Shown here one piece after another: positions 10,501 to 23,200 of a DNA stretch of 64,000 bases. The notes below the pieces were generated by a model. The model searched no databases and was not told the origin of the DNA. It saw nothing but the letters and a program-made list of their open reading frames with translations. The position numbers were made by a program, and so were the translations under genes. Each line of letters begins with the position of its first letter. The stretch's first letter is position 1. The stretch comes from Cyanophora paradoxa (Eukaryota > Glaucocystophyceae > Cyanophorales > Cyanophoraceae), in NCBI GenBank assembly GCA_004431415.1, contig QPMI01000470.1:310001-374000 (forward strand). The letters run 5' to 3'.

Positions 10501-13500
10501 CGATGGGCTCGCAGTTGCCGATGGGCTGGCGGTGGGAGACGGGCTCGCGCTCGGCGACGGGCTCGCGGTTGGCGACGGGCTTGCAGTGTGCGACGGGCTT
10601 GCGCTCAGCGACGGGCTCGAGGTGGGCGACGGGCTCGCAGTGGGCGACGGGCTCGCAGTCGGCGACGGGCTCGCAGTGGGCGACGGGCTCGCGCTTGGCG
10701 ACGGGTTGGCAGTTGCCGACGGGCTCGTGGTGGGTGACGGGCTTGCAGTGGGCGACGGGCTCGTAGCGGGCGACGGGCTCGCAGTTGTCGACGGGCTCGC
10801 GGTGGGTGACGGGCTCGCATGCGCAGTTGCCGACGGGTTAGCGGTGGGGGACGGGCTTGCAGTTGGCGACGGGCTCGCAGTGGGCGACGGGCTCGCGGTA
10901 GGCGACGGGCTCGCGCTCTGCGACGGGCTGGCAGTCGCCGACGTGCTTGCAGTTGGTGACGGGCTCGCAGTGGGCGACGGGCTCGCGGTAGGCGACGGGC
11001 TCGTGCTCGGCGACGGGCTGGCAGTTGCCGACGGGCTTGCGGTGGGCGACGGGCTCGCGGTGGGCGACGGGCTCGCAGTCGCCGACGGGCTTGCGGTGGG
11101 CGACGGGCTCGCGGTGGGCGACGGGCTCGCAGTGGGCGACGGGCTCGCAGTCGGCGACGGGCTCGCAGTGGGCGACGGGCTGGCAGTCGCCGACGGGCTC
11201 GCAGTGGGCGACGGGCTCGCTGTGGGCGACGGGCTCGCAGTTGCCGATGGGCTCGCGGTGGGCGACGGGCTCGCGCTCGGCGACGGGCTGGCAGTTGCCG
11301 ACGGGCTTGCGGTGGGCGACGGGCTCGCGGTGGGCGACGGGCTCGCAGTCGCCGACGGGCTTGCGGTGGGCGACGGGCTCGCGGTGGGCGACGGGCTCGC
11401 AGTCGGCGACGGGCTCGCGGTAGGCGACGGGCTCGCGCTCGGCGACGGGCTGGCAGTTGCCGACGGGCTTGCGGTGGGCGACGGGCTCGCGGTGGGCGAC
11501 GGGCTCGCAGTCGCCGACGGGCTCGCAGTGGGCGACGGGCTCACGGTGGGCGACGGGCTCGCATGCGCAGTTGCCGACGGTCTCGCGGTGGGGGGCGGGC
11601 TTGCAGTTGGCGATGGGCTTGCAGTGGGCGACGGGCTCGCGGTAGGCGACGGGCTCGCGCTCGGCGACGGGCTGGCAGTCGTCGACGGGCTTGCAGTTGG
11701 TGACGGGCTCGCAGTGGGCGACGGGCTCGCGGTAGGCGACGGGCTCGCGCTCGGCGACGGGCTGGCAGCTGCAGTCGCCGAAGGGCTTGCGGTGGGCGAC
11801 GGTCTCGCGGTGGGCGACGGGCTCGCAGTTGGCGACGGGCTCGCGCTGGGCGACGGGCTCGCGCTCGGCGACGGGCTGGCAGTTGCCGACGGGCTCGCAG
11901 TCGGCGACGGGCTCGCGGTGGGCGACGGGCTCGCGCTCGGCGACGGGCTGGCAGTCGCCGACGGACTCGCAGTCGCCGGCGGGCTCGCAGTGGGCGAAGG
12001 GCTCGCCGTTGCAATCGGTTGCGGGCTCGGGCTTGGGTGTTCTGATTCGAATTCAATCTGGCAGCGAATGCCGGAGCTATCGACCTGCAGATTCGAAAGG
12101 TTAGCAAGGCCTGCATGTACATGCATCTATAAATATTTCCAGCGAAGTCTGTTTAACGAAGTTTTTGTCTTCTGCGCCCTTAAGCTGGCAGGGATATGCA
12201 TGGCATCCGGAACTGTTTGCGTTCTCGCACGTTTTCTCCTGCCTGGCATGTTGCAACGCAAGAGCTACCGTCCGAAGAAATCTGCAAATGTGCGCGGAAA
12301 AGCCGTGGCATGGTATGTCATGTTCACGATTGCAATATTGTATATGACATACGAATTCTCGCGCGCACATATTCTCCTTCCCCGCAATTTGCGACACATC
12401 GTGTTCCTGCATTACCAACCTGCACAATGCACGATTGTTCATCGAGAGTTACCCAATAACTTGCTATAGATAGCACGTACGTATTCTCCTTCCCCACAAT
12501 TCGCGATGCAGCGAGTTCCCGTAAAGTCGATCTGCGCAAGGCATGGTTGTCAGATGTGCGCATGCGCAAAAGCTGAGTAGGTTATAATTGAGATAGTGCG
12601 CACGTATTCGCTTTCCCCGCAAGCCCAGGCACAGTGAGTGCCGATGGAGTTGATCTGCGCGTGTAATGCTTGAGTGTCGGTTTAAAATTTGTCATAGTTA
12701 TCGCTCCCTTTAACTCCTCACCCCCCACTCCCCATGCTGCCCCCAATACTGCAAGAGCGTACGAATAGGTTATTGCTTCCATGTTCTCCGCATACTGAAA
12801 CGCAACTCTCTACACCCCAATAATCGATCTGTGAGTGCAGTGGCCCCGTCAGCGACTCTTAAGGCCTCCTGCAAATCACAGTTGTGCACACGTATTCGTT
12901 TTCTCCGCACGCCGCGACGCAGTGGCGGCGCGTCTTGTCAACCTGCGCAGCAGCTCTAAGTCGTCGAAAAGCCCCCGTTCCATTTCAGTCTCAGCGCGCG
13001 CACGTATTTGTTAACTCCACATGTAGGACATGTACACGATTGAACACACTGACGGTCCACCGGGTTTATCTGCAACCGCGGTTAACCGCATTGTCGCAAT
13101 CGATTGCGAGTGTGCCGGCCATCCGGGCGCACGTATTCTTCATCCCCGCATGCTGTAACACACCGCTGGCCTTCCCAATGAATCTGTCCACATCTGCGTG
13201 AGCGACCGCGATCGCGATCATACAATGAAGTTCAGCGCACATATTCGTCTTGCTTGCACTCCGTAACACAGCGAGTGCCAGTTGAGTCGCGCTGATTGTG
13301 GACGCAATTATGATCAGATCTAGAGGGGGTACAGACAGTGCTTCAGGACCCCCAAAACGCACGTATTCGCCATTCCCGCACCACCCAACGCAAACGCGGC
13401 CCGTTGAGTCGATCTGCATTTTCGTATTAAAACATGCCCGCGCGAGCGCTAGCGATCCCTTTGAAATTTTTGGCTAGTTATCATGACTGGTTCCGTTAAT

Positions 13501-16500
13501 TATAATATTGATATGCATGCACTCCCTCCGGACTCGGGGCTAGCGTTGAACGCACGTATTCGCCCACCGCACACTCGGCAACGCAGCTGCTGCTTGTCGA
13601 CGGAGAAGTCGATTCTCTGATCTGCGTATGTCCGCGACACAATTTTTATTTCTTCAGTAAGTCTTCAATAATGTGGCATGACCGGACAGGGCGCACAAAT
13701 TCGCCTTCTCCGCACGCAGAAACGCAGCGAGTACCCGCCAAATCGACCTGTACATGAATTGCCCCCCTCGATTAAGCAACCGATCGAGTATCCTCTGCAG
13801 GAAATTTAAACCCGCACAAGAAGTCAAATAACGCACATATTCTCCTGCTCCGCACACCGAAACACATCTGCGACTCGCTGACGCGATCTGCGCGTGCGTG
13901 CAGTAATTATGATTGATTTGTCTTGATCCTCCGGCGACAGCTCGAACGTTGACGCACGAATGTGCCTTGTGGGCATGTAGATACACAGGTCAAAGTCTCT
14001 GAATTGACCTGGTAGCAACATGCTTATACAATGTAAAAAATGTTTTATTCGCCGCTGCAGCACTCACGTATTCGGTTTGTTCGCATTGTTTGCAACCTCT
14101 CGCAAATGTATCGAATGAGTAAAAAGTCTGCGCGATAAATAAGCCAGGTATATATTTAATCAAGCGGCGGAAGCAACGTTTGTGTGACTACAGCTTCTGC
14201 GCACCACTTCGTCATCGGGACACATTGATATGCAGCGAGTCATCGAGCTGTCAATCTGTTCTGGATGGTCAATTTATTTGATTTCAAGCTCCCCGGCATT
14301 TAACGTAAGACAACCGTAATGCACATATTCATTCCAACCGCACGATTCAACGCAGCCATCGCCTGCAAGATCGATCTGAACGCCACATCAGGAGACATCG
14401 TCAGTCGCCGCTCCACTTGTACATGTGCAAAAAACCAAAAGTGTGCGCACAAACGTTCCGGTTTCGCAACGTATACTTGGACGGGGAGACGGACTGGGGG
14501 ATGGGGTTGGAGTCGGGGATGGGCCGGGAGTTGGGCTCGGGGTCGGAGTGGGAGAAGGGCGCCGAGAAGGCGTCGGGGACGGGCTTGGAGTCTGGCTGCG
14601 CGTTGGGCTGGGCGTAGGGCGAGAGCGCACGAACGTCGAGTTTTCGAAGACGCAGCAATATGCACTCTCGAAAAAGGCTTGTCCGTTCCCTTCAGAGTCG
14701 GTTTCAACGCTGCAGCAGTATTCTCGCAACTGGCCGTCGTTCGCAGCGCAAGTCGCATTGGGTCCCGTCGCAACGATGGTGGCTTCCGTCGAGCCGCCAC
14801 GAAGCACTGTGGCGAGCTCGCCGCACACACGCGCAGCGAGAGGCTCACGGTCCGCGACAAGAAATGCCCCCGAAATCGAGAGTTCGATCCCTGCACTTTT
14901 CAGGCTGCCGTGGACGATCGGAAGTGGCTCGATACTTTCAGAGCCATTATAGTAGACGCGATAAATACGTGGGGCTGCGCGTTCGCAAAGAAATCGATAA
15001 ACCAAATTAAATCTAGAATCTTGTAATCCTGAACATGAGTTACCTCCAAGAATTGCGGCGCCGACCGCGGAAAGCGAATTCGAAGTCGACGACGTCGCGG
15101 AAGGAGGCGAGAAAGCATGCACATTGGCTTCGTTGCTAAAAATGTCCACCTCAATTGGCCCCGCGAAATGTGAAAGCTGCGGCGTGGAGAACATGATCTT
15201 GCTAGTCGAAGAGCCTGCGAGTGCTACAAGAGTTGCCAGAATTCCGTGGTCGGCAACCAAGGAGCTTGAGCGCAGTCGCACGACTGGCAGCCCTGCCGTG
15301 GCTTCGAACATGCTACTCCCGCTGATGGTTATGGTTTGCAGCCCCGAAGCACGCCAGTTCTTTGGCTGTATGGCCGACACAGAGCCTGTAAAGGTAAATT
15401 TACATTTCTGTATATACAAAGTTCATGAGATTCAGACGTTATAATTACCTTGAAGGCGAATAGAAAGGGTCGTGCTCTGGCTGCACAGCGAACCTCGCGA
15501 ACCGACGACGACGTGCACGAGCTGGCCGGAGAGAAGAGCCAATCCTCGGGAGGAAAGACTGTCGACGTCCTCCTGGGCTGTTGGGGATGAGGCTATCGTC
15601 TGCAGCGCGGTGCATGCTGTGTCGCGAATTTCGATGACTGGCCACACGGCAGAGTTGACATTGTCGAGAATTGCTGGGGTGGCGAACATGTCGAAGCTGT
15701 AGTTCCCCGAAACGCTCGCTGTGAACGCCCATCGCCCACCGTAAGACGTTGCGACAGACGCGACGAAGTTGCCGTCCTCCTGTGCTTGAAGCGGACGAGC
15801 GCAAAGAGAGCCAAGCACGTTGGATCCAAGGCGGAGCTCTTTGGGCTCGGAGGCAAGAAGGGGGATGCACGGCCCGCGGGGTACATCTGCGTGAAAAACA
15901 ATGAAGAGCTTCTAAGACCTCGAATAGAACGCGAAGCTTGTGCACGGTCTGTGATGTTGACGATGTTGTCTGCAATGAAGGCGATGCGATCATCATCCAC
16001 GCTGGAAACACGAATAGAGTAGACGCCGGAAGGAAATGTATCGTTCAGCACCACGAATGCAGTCGTCTGCTGGAGAGAGTCGGAGATATTAAGAAGCGGT
16101 ATCCAGATGCCGCTGGTTCCCGATTTGCGCCCGATGCTGACGGAGAATACACGAAACGAGGGATCGACATGCCAGGCTATCTCGTGCGTCTTCCCGTACT
16201 TCCAATAGGTCAAGCTCCCGTTGACCGGACTCGTAATCGAAATCCGCGGCACTGCTTGCGTGATCAGTGAACATGGACGACTGTTTCGCGTTCGAATTCA
16301 ATGCGATTCGCGAATATTAGTGCAACTTATTCGTTTCTTTATCGTTTATGTCACAAACCGGGACGAATGAGTATCGGTGTAGATATTGCCAGAGTTTCGG
16401 GGCATCCAGAACTTGTCAGCGCAAAAACATAGCTCCCAGATTGCAGGGACTCTGGTGGCTGCAAAAGAGGTTGTGGTTGTATACACACTAAAACTTTATA

Positions 16501-17221
16501 TGTGGGGTAGGATTGCACCGTCCAGTTGTAGCTTCCAGCAAAATTGCTTCCGGAGGGCGCGTCGGTGGCGATCGTAAGAACATCAGAGAGCGAAGTGGAC
16601 TTCAGGACAATGGTCAACGTAGGAATTGTGCCCTGCCAAGTGTATGAAATAATGCACGACCAGCCTGTGAAACATCTCGTGGGAACGGCTGCCGTTATTC
16701 TCGGATACCAGGCTGCATCAATATTAAAGTGACGAAAAGGCGAGCTCGAATTCGAACCGGCGCAGGTCGTGCGCACAGCATTTTGGGGTTAGGCCGCTAC
16801 AAGAACTCATCGCCGATGTGACCCTCCAGTCATAATGATATCCCGTGTTTGTAGCGGCTGGATTGCCTACCGCCGCGGTGACTCGCGCTGGAAAGCAGTC
16901 TGTGCATGCATACGCGGTCAAGCTGGATTCCCCATTCGGGCACGATACGGTCGTGGTACTTTGCCCAGAGAGCGAGGAAGACATTGCCGCCATTGCAATT
17001 TTATTGGACCTGCAAGGAAAAAGGGACTTCGAAAAATCGCAAGATCGAAGCATGCGCAATAAAACAGCTCGAAATAGTCTTATAAGCACAAGGTGCAAAC
17101 CTCGTGTAAAGCCTGATGGATTCATGGTACGGCGAGTTCTCGCTCGTACACTGCATGGAGTACGTGGCAGAACAACCTGTATTTGATTTGTTAAAAACCA
17201 TCGCAGGTTCATTACCATTGC

Positions 17222-17258
<37 letters not shown>

Positions 17259-20200
17259 TATCATTACCAGGGGGTACTGTGAGGGTCGGCAGGTAATCTG
17301 TTCCCTGGAAGCCTGTCGACGCGTAGGTTGGGGGAACAGTGCCAATTTCGTCGCCCGCCAGACCCGGAGGACAAGTCGGCGTCGAGCTTGTAAGGCCTGT
17401 GCACTTGCTCTGACCTAGAGATTCGAAATTAAAGACAGGCTTATCTAGATGTGTCCAGGTGGCTATCTCAGGGGCGAAAGTGCGTATACCTGTGATTAAC
17501 CAGCGTAGAGTTACCCAAGAGCTGGAAGGGAGGGCTGTGGTTCGAATCGTAGAGAAATCGACAAGAGCGCAGCGACCCGCAGCAAAATCCAGCGCTGCCT
17601 CGCTAAATGTGCCCTTCAGAGCTCGAGTATGCATCGTCGCCGAAGTCTTAAAGGCCCCGTTGTGCACATTGACCTGATCCGGACCAGGTTCCGGGAGACT
17701 GAAATACGGGAACGCAAGCTGCACGCTTTGCCCTTCTCCACCGCATATGACTTTGCAGAGTCCAGCGCTGCCCGCTGAGGGCCTCCACGTGTACAGGCCG
17801 CTGGTCTCTTTGTGGAAGGCGCAAGTGGTTTCGTATGGGATCGGGGCCGGCGTCACTGAACGGGCAAAAATTATCGATGCAATGACAGTTTTGCAGGGAT
17901 ACTTGCAGCGCATAAATGAATTTGAATCGCACCAACAGGAGTCGGAGCAACGGCCGCCGCGAGCCCAACGAAACCCGCAAATTGTCTAGCACCGTCCGAT
18001 GAAAATTTCAGCAGCAGACAGTTGGAGAAGGACAGGAATGAGAGAGCCGGATAGCTTCCGCTGTAGCTGCCGAACTTCGAAGCTGCCGAGGCCGTGGTTC
18101 CTGCACGGCCCCCGTCGAAACAAAAGATGTAAAGGATTTATAATAACGTCTTGACGCGCACCATCAAATACGGTTAGGACGTCATATCCGGCCTCAGTGG
18201 CGAAGCTACTGAAGCCGACGAAAATGCGCTGGCGGGTAGCATTCGAAGCGCATACAAGCCAGCAGCTTTTCGTGTTTGCAGCGTACTCCGAGATCCCTGG
18301 AGGGTTACTCTGAATCGATCCTCCGCTGGAGACGGAAACCGTCGAGGGGCAGCTCCACATTTCATTGAGTGGAAGCGTTGCAGCGCTTGATGTGCTCCCC
18401 GGATCCATGCCTGTCAGAAACATGCTAGTAAGCTCATGAGCATTTCATGATGATCAGAGGAATAAAGTATTAATCTATTCTGTTAAATGCGCACTTCCCG
18501 ACGGGTGACCGGACTGCATCATCGGTTGTATATTCGATACCTTTACATTGAGCTTTCTTGTGGCTGTGGTGAAGAACGAGTCTCTAACAGTAACTGTAAT
18601 CTGAAGACAAAATCGTGAGTTCCTCAAAAAGCTGTGGAAGAGCAGTGCTAGTCGAACCACAACTTCGGCGTTCGGGGCGGAAGCGGCAACCGCAAGCTCG
18701 AGAGTATACGATTTCTCGAATCCTGACAGCGTCCAAGTGATGCTTGAAGATGAAGACTCGATGGTGAAGCTCTCAGGAGAGAAAGTGCCTTTGTTGCGGC
18801 TGCTTGCGCGGATTTCGATTGAGTGTTGTGCTCCTGGTGCCAAATTGAGGGAGGGAGGCAACCCCCCGATCACCGGTGCTGTTACGTTCGCACGATATTA
18901 ATCAGCATCCGTACGCGTCTGTCCATATGCATGCAACGACGACACGCGCGCCATAAATAGTCACGGATTTGAGCTCTATCTCGTCTCCGTTGCTTCTCCA
19001 CACCCTTTCAAGTCGATGAAGAGCCCAGTTGCAAAAAAATGAGAGTACCCCCATCAGGGTGGGCCCGCCCTCTTTGCCACCCTCACCCCTCCAAAACCAC
19101 CCCATCCCACCCACTCCAGCGCCTTCCCAGCCCTCATTCTTTCCCACTCTCTCGCTACGTCTACCGCCCTTCTCTCCCTCTGGTCTACCTCCCCTTCCAT
19201 CCAGCAACCGCTAGGTAGTATCTAACGTCTACTCCAATCGATCTTGCAAAAGATATAGCAGTGATTTGAGACGGGCCCCCAACGCGACGGTCTGCAGAGA
19301 TAGCTTAATCAGCAGCTAGGCGTTAATACTGTGTTCTTCCTATCTAAATAGCGGAGAGGTTTCCAGGTTCTAGCTAGACGATAAAACTATATAATCGAAG
19401 CTGATTGCATATGCGAGTTTAGGTTCTAGTTAGTCAATAATACTGTGTGGATGATAGCGCCGGTCTGTGAATCAGCGATCTGACACCTATGAGTGAGGTT
19501 GCCTAGAAGCTTGGAGATCTTGGACGTGAACTTTTGTCCAAAGTCACTAGGCGACCTTGGACGTGAACTTTTGTCCAAAGTCACGAACTCCAAAACGCCA
19601 CCCAAGTAAACTAGCAATTCGTGCAGGCGTCTCCTATAGTGCAAACGAGGCTATACTAGAGGTCGGATCGTGCAAAACATGCGTTGGGATGTGCCAGCAG
19701 GGTTGAGGATCTTGGACGTGAACTTTTGTCCAAAGTCACGAACTCCAGAACGACACCCAAGTCAGCTAGCAACTCGTGCAGACATCTCCAATAGTGCAAA
19801 CGAGGCTATACTAGAGGTTGGATTGTGCAAAACATGCGTTGGGATGTGCCAGCAGGGTTGAGGATCTTGGACGTGAACTTTTGTCCAAAGTCGCTTAGCG
19901 ACCTCTGGACGTGAACATTTGTCCAAAGTACTTGTGGACATGCCTCGAAGTTTTTTAAAAAATAGATATAACCTATGGGCATTGCCCAGAAGTATTAAAA
20001 GAATAGATATTACCTATAGGCATTGCCCAGAAGTATTAAAAGAATAGATATCACCTATGGGCATTGCCCAGAAGTATTAAAAGAATAGATATTACCTTTG
20101 GGCATTGCCCAGAAGTATTAAAAGAATAGATATTACCTTTGGGCATTGCCCAGAAGTTACTTAATATATATTAATACTTCTGGACATTGCCAGCATAGAA

Positions 20201-23200
20201 GTTTAGAAACTAATATTTCACTTTTATGCCAGCATAGAAGTTTAGAAACTAATACTTCACTTTTATGCCAGCATAGAAGTTTAGAAACTAATACTTCACT
20301 TTTATGCTAGCTTACTGTAATTCGACCATTTTTCGGGTAAGACTTTCTCTGCGCCACTCGGTCACTCCCAGCGATGCCGGAGCCCTAGCTTAGTGAAGCC
20401 GCTCAGCATTGGCTTGTACTCGATCGCCGGCCCGACAGGATCAGCACTGCTAGAGGCGATGCGCAGGATCGATGCGTTAGCTACAGGCAGCTCGCTAGCA
20501 TTCTCATCGACCTCAGGGATCGCAACGATCGTCTTGGCAGGAACAGCAGCTGCAGGAGGGGCAACCTTCTTCTCGATCTTTGTCTTCGTGATCGGTTCAT
20601 TTAAAATCTTGTTTTCCATCTTAGTCTCAGCCGCGATGCCAGCTATAAGGTCACTAGCTCGCTTCTTTGAAACTGTCTTAAGACCGGTCACAGTTTTAAT
20701 GAAATACCTGCTACGATTAGCCGTCTCTGAGATGTACAGCGGCCCATCGTCAGTATCCTTTAGCTTGCTAGTCTTGGTCTTCTTAGTCCGCGAATTCGGG
20801 ATCTTATCAAGAATAGCGTTCTCGTCGGCGGTAAGAGCGTAATCGATGGATGCACCCTCACCGCCACCAGCGCGACGGACTAGCGGGTAAGCACCAGTAT
20901 CACCACTCAAGAACTCGATGTGATTCTTCTTAGTAGGGCTGGAAGCGACTTCAAGCTGCGGAGTGCGCAGCCGAGACTGCATGTCTGTCGACTTCTTTCG
21001 CGGAGGCATCTTTTAACTAAGCAGTGGGAAAAAACTTATGCGAACGATCTGTCGAAGGGGACGTACTCGCTGGCTGCATTCTTAATTGCGGATTTAGCAG
21101 CAGCAGACGTGTAAGAGACATCCTCGATATCGAACTCTAGCACGAACGAGAACTCTGTGTTTGTGACAGCGTCTGTTCCATTATGATAGCGCAGCGATAT
21201 GTCAAGTTCAGACAGCTCAGCGTTTCGATCGAAGCCTGTGACGGGAACACGATCCTCAGATGTGAACTTGATGAGCTCCCCGAATTTTGAGTCGATGTGA
21301 ATCTTTGCGATCGAGCCCGTTGTATAGGGGTTAAGTGTCAAGATCGGGCCTTTGATCTGCTGAATGTACAGGAACAAATACGTGTGATAAAGTAGATCAA
21401 CTGGCATATCGCTGAACAGCTCGTACGAATATTGTACGCCATCGATTGTCTCAGGTGTGTCAAGCTCACTGGAAAGGTCACTGAGAGTCTTCGCAAACCC
21501 GAGCAGGTTCGATAGTTCGGCCGATGTGAAGCTCAAAATAAAGTCCGCTTCACACAGGAACCTAAGCCGCATTGAGATCTCTTCGAACTGAACGACGAAC
21601 TTGCGCTGATAAGTAGTTCCGCCGTAACTATACTGCTGGGTTTTAAGAAGCGTGCTTAGATAGTTTGCAAGGGAGGTTGGCGTATAGACTCCGGGCTTGA
21701 AAGTGTTGGCACGTGTTTTCTCAACGCCAGAGGGATCAAGGGTGCCGGTGATAATTGCGGCTTGTGTGGACAGGTTGAACATGTTATGAAACAGTTCTAG
21801 CGAATCAACTCGCACCGACTTTACATTAACGAGGGGCCTTGGGAGATTGATCTTGAAATTCGAGGACGTGCCTTCGAACCGGTCCCTAGAATCGACATTT
21901 ACGCGGAGCTTCATCTTTACAACAATATGCATGAAAATTTTCTGGTCTATAATAGCAAATGGCGCAAGCAGGAACAACTCTAAAGGAGCTCCTCACTACC
22001 AAAGGTTCAAGCGAACTTTATTTATCCCCAGGTCTCACTGTCGGTGTCAGCCCCAAGTTCAAGCCTTTCCTTGAAACGATCCGTCCGCGAGGCAACTCGT
22101 ACGGCTTCGCGCAGACTGCCGCTTTCGACCTTCCGCGCAAGCAGCTTCTAAACGGTGTCTCGCTATACTTTAAGGTCAGCGTCGCTGGCGGAGCTGCCGC
22201 CTCGGTGCTGCCTAATGGCGCTGGTGCATTTATTGAAAACGTGCGCTTTGTTCATGGATCCTTCAAGATGGTGATCCCTGGAGACTGGCTCACTGTGAAC
22301 GCGCTCATTGATAATAGCGTTGCGTCCGCCCAGGCTTTTGCTAGCAGCTACGGCTTTGGAAAGGACGCGGCTCTTGAGATTCTCGATGCGAGTCGCGAGT
22401 ACGTACTAAAGATCCCCTCCCAGCTCTGGGACAATTCGTACTTCCCGCTGCTCGCACTGGCTGACATGCCAACCGTCGAAATTGACTTCCGTTCGGCTGG
22501 CGTGGTTGGAACTGTCGCTAGTGCTGTTGCAACTCTAACGGATTGTGCCCTGGTTTGCCAGTTCGTGAATATCCCTAGCGAAGAGGCTGAGTCTATGCTT
22601 AAATCTGCAAACGAGAGCGGTGGTATTCGAATTCCTTTCACCGAGATTATTTCAAAGCGCTCGAGGCAGTTAAAGACTGACGACGCGGGGAATGCAGTCG
22701 AAATCTCCCTTGCCAACGTCAGCGGCCTTGTGCACGCGATCCTGATGACAGTGCGTAATGCGAATCACCTGGGCACTCGCAATCACAATTCATTTGCTGG
22801 CAACGGAAATGCGCTGAAAATCGATTCGTTTGAGATCATGCACAACAACCGAACTCTCGACATCAGCAATAAGCCAATCTCTGGGTTTGTATCATCGTGC
22901 TATCACATTCCAACTCAATACCGCGGTGCAACCACTGGCAATTCAGCCCTTGGCTTCGAGGACGGAAATGTCTATGGGATTGTGCTTTCGAAATCTGGCA
23001 AAGACTCACTGCATAACGCTGTCCTCGGCTACACAGACTTCTTTAATTCCAGCAGCAGCTACTGCTCGCTAACTGTGACCGGCTGCACAAACGCAGCGCC
23101 AGCAGTTGTTGACTTCCACGTCCTGCGCCACAATGTTCTCGTAATTAACTCGTATCAAATGTCAACTCTAAAGGTAAGTAACTTCTAGATGGATATCAAA

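Noticed and set aside
8786-12469. A 1,227-codon plus-strand open frame of G-D-G-L-A-V repeats
   Set aside because: It is the complement of the Ser/Pro repeat exon and is open because of the 18-bp periodicity. Splice phases and flanking cysteine repeats support the minus strand.
12763-12828. A degenerate microexon without a donor
   Set aside because: Reading 15 nt further finds a GTACGC donor, making it an intact 66-nt in-phase microexon.
19034-19474. LTR retrotransposon ends, prompted by the rve integrase
   Set aside because: The long terminal repeats are inverted, there is no reverse transcriptase, and the other genes are viral DNA-replication and capsid genes.
19950-20310. CRISPR array from regularly repeated ~40-bp units
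   Set aside because: Units are contiguous tandem repeats without unique spacers, and the genome is eukaryotic.
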